Below, in pieces: positions 57,782 through 64,000 of a DNA stretch of 64,000 nucleotides. Position 1 is the stretch's first letter. Each line of letters opens with the position of its first letter. Where the stretch lies: the NCBI GenBank assembly GCA_024167805.1, contig CP099988.1, forward strand, positions 2,665,001 through 2,729,000. Reading direction: 5' to 3'. Under the pieces are notes generated by a model, which saw only the letters and a program-made list of their open reading frames with translations, searched no databases and had not been told where the DNA came from. Origin of the DNA: Methanobacterium sp. ERen5. Lineage in GTDB: Archaea; Methanobacteriota; Methanobacteria; Methanobacteriales; Methanobacteriaceae. A program made the position numbers and the translations under genes.

Positions 57782-58914
57782 ATCTGTCTTAATTTTTCCA
57801 CAACTTCGTTTATGGCTTTAATTGCATATTCAATGTCTTCTTCTGTGTTTTCATGTCCCAAACTTATTCTGAGTGATCCATGGGCTTCAACTTCCTTGAG
57901 TCCTATGGCTGTTAACACATGGGAAGCTTCGAGTTTGGTGGAGGAACATGCTGAACCTGTTGATGCTGCTATTCCCTTGGTATCTAGGTGTAGTATGAGG
58001 GATTCTCCTTCGATTCCTGTGAATCTGAAGTTTGCATTGTTTGGAAGTCTTTTGGTTCTGTCACCGTTTAGGTATGAATCTTCTATAGAGTTTAGGATTC
58101 CATCTACTAATTTGTTCCTGAGGTTTGTGAGTTTTTGTGCGTCTGTTTCTTGGCTTATTTTGGCAATTGAACATGCCTTTCCCAGTCCAACTATTCCTGC
58201 TACATTTTCTGTTCCGGGTCTTAGTCCCCTTTCATGACCTCCGCCGTGGAGTAATGGTTCGATTCTAACACCTTTTTTGATGTACAATGCTCCAATTCCC
58301 TTAGGTCCGTAGAGTTTGTGTGATGACAGTGAAAGCATGTCCACATTCATCTTTTTGACATCTACAGGTATTTTTCCAACGGTTTGAACTGCGTCTGTGT
58401 GGAAGTAGATTTTTTTCTCGCTTGCTATCTTTCCAATTTCTTCTATTGGTTGGATGGTTCCTATTTCGTTGTTTGCATGCATTACAGTTATGAGTATGGT
58501 TTCATCGGTGATTGCAGCTTTTAGATCGTCGACCTTAATGATTCCATCTTCCCCCACAGGTAGGTAGGTTACTTTGAATCCATTTTTTTCTAGGTACTTG
58601 CAGGTTTCATCTACTGCGGGATGTTCTATGTTGGTGGTTATTATATGATTTCCTTTGTTTTTGAGTTTGTAGGCTGTTCCTTTGATTGCTAGGTTGTCAG
58701 ATTCTGTTCCGCCACTTGTGAATATTATTTCTTTAGGTTCTGCATTGATTAATGATGCTACCTCAATCCTTGCTGCTTCCATGGCCTGTTTTCCTTCTCT
58801 TCCAAGGGAGTAAAGTGTTGATGCATTTCCAAAGGAATCAACAAAGTAGGGTTTCATTGCTTCAAATACTTCTGGGTCTACCGGTGATGTTGCTGAATGA
58901 TCCATATAAATCAT
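57751..58914 (-). CDS. nifS: Cysteine desulfurase NifS/IscS
   Basis: NifS takes sulfur from cysteine as a persulfide for iron-sulfur and thio-cofactor synthesis. This 387-residue enzyme has MDHSATSPVDPEVFEAM, SGGTESDNLAIKG, HADAVQ-like FHTDAVQTVGKIP, the PLP Lys in LSSHKLYGPKG and the active Cys in STGSACSST. ATG 58914 follows GAGAGG; an in-frame TTG lies at 58932. The last residues (LWCASGT) come from the attachment repeat and differ from the probable original end. Partner NifU lies 19 kb away under a matching promoter. Confidence 0.93.
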   Translation of the reverse strand: MIYMDHSATSPVDPEVFEAMKPYFVDSFGNASTLYSLGREGKQAMEAARIEVASLINAEPKEIIFTSGGTESDNLAIKGTAYKLKNKGNHIITTNIEHPAVDETCKYLEKNGFKVTYLPVGEDGIIKVDDLKAAITDETILITVMHANNEIGTIQPIEEIGKIASEKKIYFHTDAVQTVGKIPVDVKKMNVDMLSLSSHKLYGPKGIGALYIKKGVRIEPLLHGGGHERGLRPGTENVAGIVGLGKACSIAKISQETDAQKLTNLRNKLVDGILNSIEDSYLNGDRTKRLPNNANFRFTGIEGESLILHLDTKGIAASTGSACSSTKLEASHVLTAIGLKEVEAHGSLRISLGHENTEEDIEYAIKAINEVVEKLRQMSPLWCASGT

Positions 58915-59035
58915 GTTTTTATAACCTCTCAAAAATTTTTATTTAAAATAATAAATATAACACTTACATATTTTAAATTGAAAAATATTTATGGTATCGT
59001 CCTTATTTTATATTATTTTCAGACTTTAAAAATAC

Positions 59036-59059
59036 TTTATAACTATAGTTATATTTAAG
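59036..59059 (-). promoter_or_regulatory. nifS promoter with overlapping palindromic operator, site 8
   Basis: On the minus strand, CTTAAATATAAC then TATAGTTATAAA. TAACTATAGTTA (59040-59051) is a perfect palindrome beside the TATA box AAATATAA. It matches the nifU promoter at 22 of 24 positions. A half-like GCCAATTGTTAC follows at 59080-59091. The remaining 58915-59307 gap has no gene. Confidence 0.6.
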
Positions 59060-59307
59060 TCTTGTTAAGCCAATTGTTACTTTTTATGTTATAACTTTCT
59101 AATAAAATGTTATATTCATGGAATTTAAATAAATGAATCATTTAAAACATCAAATTCCACAAATATTCTATCTGACTGGTTTTTATATTGTTAAACAGCA
59201 TTTTATTTTTAATAAAAAAACAATTGTATATTAACTGTTTTGATTGAAAAAAACCAATAATAGTATTATTATTTAATAGCTGGTTGAAAGTATAAGAATT
59301 AAAAATT

Positions 59308-60777
59308 CTAATTTTCTGTCATCATGGTGCTTACATGATCCATTGTAACAATTCCAATGACAGTTTCAGATTCATCTACAACAGGTAATGATGATATTGA
59401 ATATTTTTTCATCTTCCTTGCAGCCAGTTCTATTGGATCCTCGGGACTGATCACTATAACTTCCTTGGTCATGATATCATCCAGTTCCGTGTAGTGTCTT
59501 GCTACAGATTTGGAAATATCCCATGCAGTTACAATTCCAAGCAGTATGTTATTGTCTGTCACCACTGGAAGGTGGGTGACCTTTTCATGGAGCATAAGCT
59601 CTGCAGCATGTTCAATGCTAGACTTTTCTTTGATCTTCGGAAATTCCTTGGCCATCACATCCTTCACAAGGGTGTCCGATAAAAATCCTGTTATTAGGTA
59701 ATTCAGCTGGCCAGCTTCTATTAAAAATGCATCATGTCCATAACTTGATTTAATTTCACAGTAACTGACATTTATATCGTTGGCATTGAGTCCCATCACA
59801 ATATCCCTTGAAAGGGCTGGAGGATAGAGCCAATCTGAATCAACTGATATCACGAGAAATTTAATTTTAAGACCATAAAATGTTTCTGCCAGAGAACCTT
59901 CCCCTGCGAGATCGAAATAATCCACTGCCTTGGTTATGTAAAGGTAGGAATTTGCATCGAATCGTTTGGTGAATGAATTTCCCTGATAGTGAAGGTAGCT
60001 TTCGACTTCAAAGTCTGTTTCAAAGTCAAATCCATAGTCTTCCTTGTCCTGAAGTCTCCTTCCAAACTTCTGATACATGGATTCATTACTTAGGTAAGTA
60101 ATATGAGCTATCATCCTTGCAAGAGCTAAACCATCTGTAGGTATTTCTGAATCGTAGTACTGGCCATTATTCCAGTTTGGATCCGATATTATTGCCCTTC
60201 TACCAACTTCGTTAAAAGCTATTTGTTGAGGGGATGAAAAAGCTGTGGTGGCAATTGGAATGGCTGATCTGACCATACCAGGATAGGACACACACCATTG
60301 CAAGACCTGCATTCCACCCATTGAACCGCCTATTACAGCGAACAATTGTGTTATGCCCATGGAATTTACCAGTTTTTTCTGGGCATTTACCATGTCCTTA
60401 ATAGTAATTATGGGAAAATCCAGCCCGTAGGGTTTGTTGGTTTCTGGATTGATTGAAGATGGTCCAGTTGAACCTTTACATCCTCCTATGACATTGGAAC
60501 AGATGATGAAATATTTTTCAGTGTCCAAACATTTGCCTGGACCTATTATAACATCCCACCAGCCTGGTTTTTTATCTCCCTCGTACCAACCCGCAACATG
60601 TGCATCTCCTGTTAGTGCATGGCAAACCAGTATTGCATTACTCTTCTCTTTATTGAGCTTTCCGTAGGTTTCATATGCAATCTGGACGTTTTTAAGTTTT
60701 TCACCACTTTCAAGGATCAAATCATCGGATATGGAATGATACTTGGTTTCGACAATTCCGATGGATTCGTTTTTCAT
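59308..60777 (-). CDS. metX: Homoserine O-acetyltransferase with C-terminal CBS pair
   Basis: MetX activates homoserine to its O-acetyl (or succinyl) ester, the substrate of MetY. Residues 1-370 are the alpha/beta hydrolase fold: [41 protein letters not shown] (nucleophile Ser), VDSDWLYPP (Asp) and [11 protein letters not shown] (His). Residues about 375-489 hold two CBS domains ([38 protein letters not shown]), which in methanogen proteins can bind adenosyl ligands such as AdoMet and could give feedback control. GGGAGG precedes the ATG. It lies 140 bp behind metY on the same strand. Confidence 0.92.
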   Translation of the reverse strand: MKNESIGIVETKYHSISDDLILESGEKLKNVQIAYETYGKLNKEKSNAILVCHALTGDAHVAGWYEGDKKPGWWDVIIGPGKCLDTEKYFIICSNVIGGCKGSTGPSSINPETNKPYGLDFPIITIKDMVNAQKKLVNSMGITQLFAVIGGSMGGMQVLQWCVSYPGMVRSAIPIATTAFSSPQQIAFNEVGRRAIISDPNWNNGQYYDSEIPTDGLALARMIAHITYLSNESMYQKFGRRLQDKEDYGFDFETDFEVESYLHYQGNSFTKRFDANSYLYITKAVDYFDLAGEGSLAETFYGLKIKFLVISVDSDWLYPPALSRDIVMGLNANDINVSYCEIKSSYGHDAFLIEAGQLNYLITGFLSDTLVKDVMAKEFPKIKEKSSIEHAAELMLHEKVTHLPVVTDNNILLGIVTAWDISKSVARHYTELDDIMTKEVIVISPEDPIELAARKMKKYSISSLPVVDESETVIGIVTMDHVSTMMTEN

Positions 60778-60917
60778 ATTTCCTCCCTAAATATTTCATC
60801 CGGGATATTTCTCATTCCGGACTACAACTAAATCTTCTTTCCTTTGAATAGTATTGTGTAAAATACATGGCTTTATACCTATATTTATTTTGTCGATGGC
60901 TATATTTGTTTTTTGAA

Positions 60918-62273
<1,356 letters not shown>

Positions 62274-62387
62274 TTACCCTTGGATCAATATTTAATGCCC
62301 CTAAATATCTTTTTCCAGGGTTTGTTTATATTTTCCTAGGTTTTATCATCTACAAAAATTTTGTACTGATTCCCAAAACTGAAAATA

Positions 62388-62399
62388 TAACAATTGTTA
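62388..62399. promoter_or_regulatory. Palindromic sulfur-gene operator, site 4 (metYX)
   Basis: This is a perfect TAACAATTGTTA. On the minus strand a TATA-like CTTTTAAATAGG (62420-62409) lies about 10 bp upstream, so the palindrome sits between TATA box and transcription start of metYX. A second dyad, TTAACAAG/CTTGTTAA around a 10-bp spacer (about 62430-62456), lies further upstream. The surrounding 62241-62546 gap has no gene. Confidence 0.6.
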
Positions 62400-62516
62400 T
62401 TTTTTTATCCTATTTAAAAGTTTCCAATTTAACAAGGTTATTTGGTCTTGTTAATCCAAATATAAAAATTCAAAGCTCATGGCCCCAATTTAAACTGATC
62501 ATAACATTTATATTGT

Positions 62517-62528
62517 TAACAATTGTTA
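62517..62528. promoter_or_regulatory. Palindromic sulfur-gene operator, site 5
   Basis: This is a perfect TAACAATTGTTA, 18 bp before the ATG of the FMN-binding gene. TTTATATTG just upstream is a likely TATA box. Overlapping ATTGTTAACAAT adds a second dyad in the same place. Confidence 0.6.
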
Positions 62529-62546
62529 TTTATGTTTGGTGATTAA

Positions 62547-62942
62547 ATGTCAATGACTAATGAAATGATGGATGCAATTGAAAAGGATCTTGTTTTTCTA
62601 GCAACTGCCACAGAAGATGGGATACCAAACGTGGTTCCTATTGGATTTGCAAGACCTTTAGATGAAAATACAATTTTAATAGCCGATAATTACATGAACA
62701 AATCCCGAAAAAATCTTGAAAAAAATCCATGGATATCATTGGTAACCAAGGATTCCCAGAAAAATCCATTCCAATTCAAGGGAAAAGTAGAGATATTTGA
62801 ATCAGGTAAGTACTTCGACACTGTAACAGAATGGGGACAAAATGCCATGACCAAACTAACACCCAAGGCAGCTATTCTCATGAAAGTTGAAGAAATATAC
62901 TCAATACAACCTGGACCAGAAGCAGGTAAGAAAATTGAATGA
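62547..62942 (+). CDS. Pyridoxamine 5'-phosphate oxidase-like FMN-binding protein
   Basis: This is a split-barrel flavoprotein of 131 residues. LVFLATATEDGIPNVVPIGF is the typical opening, ILIADNYMNKSRKNLEKNPW the FMN-phosphate region and FKGKVEIFESGKYFD the dimer strand. Small members of this family reduce or bind many substrates, so the name does not imply vitamin B6 synthesis. GGTGAT precedes the ATG. Placement under a sulfur operator suggests a role in thiol or sulfur redox, which is inference. Confidence 0.8.
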   Translation: MSMTNEMMDAIEKDLVFLATATEDGIPNVVPIGFARPLDENTILIADNYMNKSRKNLEKNPWISLVTKDSQKNPFQFKGKVEIFESGKYFDTVTEWGQNAMTKLTPKAAILMKVEEIYSIQPGPEAGKKIE

Positions 62943-63085
62943 AGTGGAAACACTTCATAATATTATTTTGAGATAAATTACATTCAAAAATTGGTCTGAA
63001 TTACAAATCAAGATAAACAAACGTTATACAAAATGTTATTAATTATCAACATCAAAATAACAACTGATAGGATAAACTATTTATA

Positions 63086-63097
63086 TAACAATTGTTA
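63086..63097. promoter_or_regulatory. Palindromic sulfur-gene operator, site 6 (tRNA-Cys)
   Basis: This is a perfect TAACAATTGTTA overlapping a TATA-like TTTATATAAC (63079-63089), the same arrangement as at nifU and nifS. The tRNA-Cys begins 52 bp downstream and cysS follows on the same strand. Confidence 0.6.
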
Positions 63098-63148
63098 ATT
63101 TAGTTAATGTTGCTTTGTAAACCAAAATTTGCATGCAAATATTTATTT

Positions 63149-63219
63149 GCCGAGATGACCGAGCGGCTAGGTGCGTGGCTGCAAACCACGTCACTTGGGT
63201 TCAAATCCCAATCTCGGCC
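63149..63219 (+). tRNA. tRNA-Cys (GCA)
   Basis: It folds as a normal tRNA: acceptor GCCGAGA/TCTCGGC, D stem ACC/GGT, anticodon stem CGTGG/CCACG with loop CTGCAAA (anticodon GCA, Cys), T stem TTGGG/CCCAA with loop TTCAAAT. There is no intron and no encoded CCA. The base after the acceptor stem is C (63219), then T; tRNA-Cys normally has U as discriminator, so this is odd. It is followed by cysS, so the tRNA and its synthetase are neighbours. Confidence 0.95.
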
Positions 63220-63365
63220 TATCTTTTTTATTCAAAGTGGATTGAGAAAATTTTTTAGGCACATCATGAAGTTATTCAGAAATAGATCATACAGATAAAT
63301 CACTCAATCTACATAATTCTAGTAATCATAAAATTTTAATCAAATTATTTTGGACAGTGAAAACC

Positions 63366-64000
63366 ATGATAAAGTTGTACAACACCATGACCCGCAGGAA
63401 AGAAATTTTCGAACCTATAGAAGGAAATAAGGTAAGACTTTTTGTTTGTGGTCCAACAGTTTACGATTATTCCCATATTGGTCATGCCAGAACCTACATC
63501 TCCTTCGATGTTATTGTTCGTTATATGAAGTACAGTGGATATTCTGTATTCTATGTACAAAACATCACAGATCTAGATGATAAAATTTTAAAAAGAGCTG
63601 ATGAACTGGAAACATCCCCTCTTGAACTTGCAAGAAGATACGAAGAAAAGTACCTCCGAGACATGGAATTATTGGGAGTGGAACATGTTAACTTATATGC
63701 AAGAGCCACAGAGCACATTCCAGAGATAATAAAACAAATAGGAGTGCTTGTTGACAAGGGATATGCATATGAAACAGATAATGGAGTTTACTTTGATGAA
63801 TCTAAATTTAAGGACTTTGGAAAACTGAGCAACAGAAATCTTGAGGATTTAAATGTGCACAGAATAGGTCCTGACAGCTCAAAAAGAAATCCCGGAGATT
63901 TCGCACTCTGGAAAAAACGAGAAAGGATCTCAGAAGAGCAGGAAATGATATGGGATTCACCATGGGGCACAGGTAGGCCCGGATGGCATATAGAAGACAC
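63366..64000 (+). CDS. cysS: Cysteinyl-tRNA synthetase, 3' end outside window
   Basis: This is the first 211 codons of CysRS, a class I synthetase. MIKLYNTMTRRKEIFEPI is the N-terminus; LFVCGPTVYDYSHIGHAR has the zinc Cys and the HIGH motif; YVQNITDLDDKIL, SKRNPGDFALWK and GRPGWHIED follow, the last holding a zinc ligand. The frame runs off the window. Many methanogens instead charge tRNA-Cys through SepRS and SepCysS; a CysRS gene here shows direct charging is available. It may share the promoter and operator at 63086 with tRNA-Cys. Confidence 0.95.
   Translation, partial: MIKLYNTMTRRKEIFEPIEGNKVRLFVCGPTVYDYSHIGHARTYISFDVIVRYMKYSGYSVFYVQNITDLDDKILKRADELETSPLELARRYEEKYLRDMELLGVEHVNLYARATEHIPEIIKQIGVLVDKGYAYETDNGVYFDESKFKDFGKLSNRNLEDLNVHRIGPDSSKRNPGDFALWKKRERISEEQEMIWDSPWGTGRPGWHIED

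Noticed and set aside
60778..60917. S-adenosylmethionine riboswitch between metY and metX
   Set aside because: Only a short CCGG-based foldback (TCCGGAAT/ATCCCGGA) is visible, without the conserved core of a known SAM riboswitch.
63107..63298. Open frame across the tRNA-Cys
   Set aside because: It runs through a well-folded tRNA and has no protein-like features.

Overview
The window is A+T-rich and carries the gene set of a methanogenic euryarchaeon, most likely a Methanobacterium-like member of the Methanobacteriales. The evidence is an HdrC/HdrB-type heterodisulfide reductase pair, archaeal Thi4, PdxS, archaeal serine hydroxymethyltransferase, a DUF2124 protein, MetX with CBS domains, PAS-rich histidine kinases with receiver-only partners, TATA boxes such as AAATATAA and GGTGA or GGAGG ribosome binding sites. 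This is inferred from families and signals; no database search was possible.

Layout. 1-4.8 kb: end of a PLP-dependent Cys/Met enzyme, then a sulfur-transfer and thiazole cluster (ThiS-like, ThiI, Thi4, MOSC) and PdxS. 4.9-11.2 kb: an unknown cytosolic protein, an M24 peptidase, a CPBP membrane protease and a GshF-type glutathione synthesis gene. 11.6-19 kb: PadR/HAAS and winged-helix regulators, a MacB-like ABC exporter, a decayed iron-sulfur oxidoreductase gene and an MFS exporter. 19.2-24.4 kb: HdrCB-like proteins, an AhpD-like protein and a metal-handling cluster (zinc-ribbon, NifX-type, CDF-NifX fusion, DUF2124). 25-32.6 kb: SHMT, an amino acid permease, a secreted Ig-like protein, an Fpg-like protein, a Zn/Cd P-type ATPase and its ArsR-type regulator. 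32.7-38.7 kb: a histidine kinase with two response regulators, a DJ-1/PfpI protein, an IS605-like relic and NifU. 39.1-53.7 kb: stress proteins, a glycosidase-like protein, PadR and TetR regulators with visible operators, signalling and membrane proteins, and a PEP-synthase-like gene paired with a CrtC/AttH-like gene. 53.8-57.8 kb: a small integrated element at the 3' end of nifS. 57.8-64 kb: nifS, metY-metX, an FMN-binding protein, tRNA-Cys and the start of cysS.

The strongest new signal is the palindrome TAACAATTGTTA, or a close variant. It lies upstream of thiS-thiI, gshF, the iron-sulfur pseudogene, metYX, the FMN-binding gene, tRNA-Cys/cysS, nifU and nifS. Almost all of these make, move or load sulfur and cysteine, so I propose a sulfur/cysteine regulon with a shared, unidentified repressor. 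The second signal is the roughly 3.95 kb element bounded by direct repeats at the end of nifS.

A caution about quality: at least a dozen genes are split by single-base frameshifts. Nearly every one is repaired by adding one A or T to a homopolymer on the coding strand, which looks more like sequencing error than gene decay. I describe such genes as one unit and state where the frame breaks.
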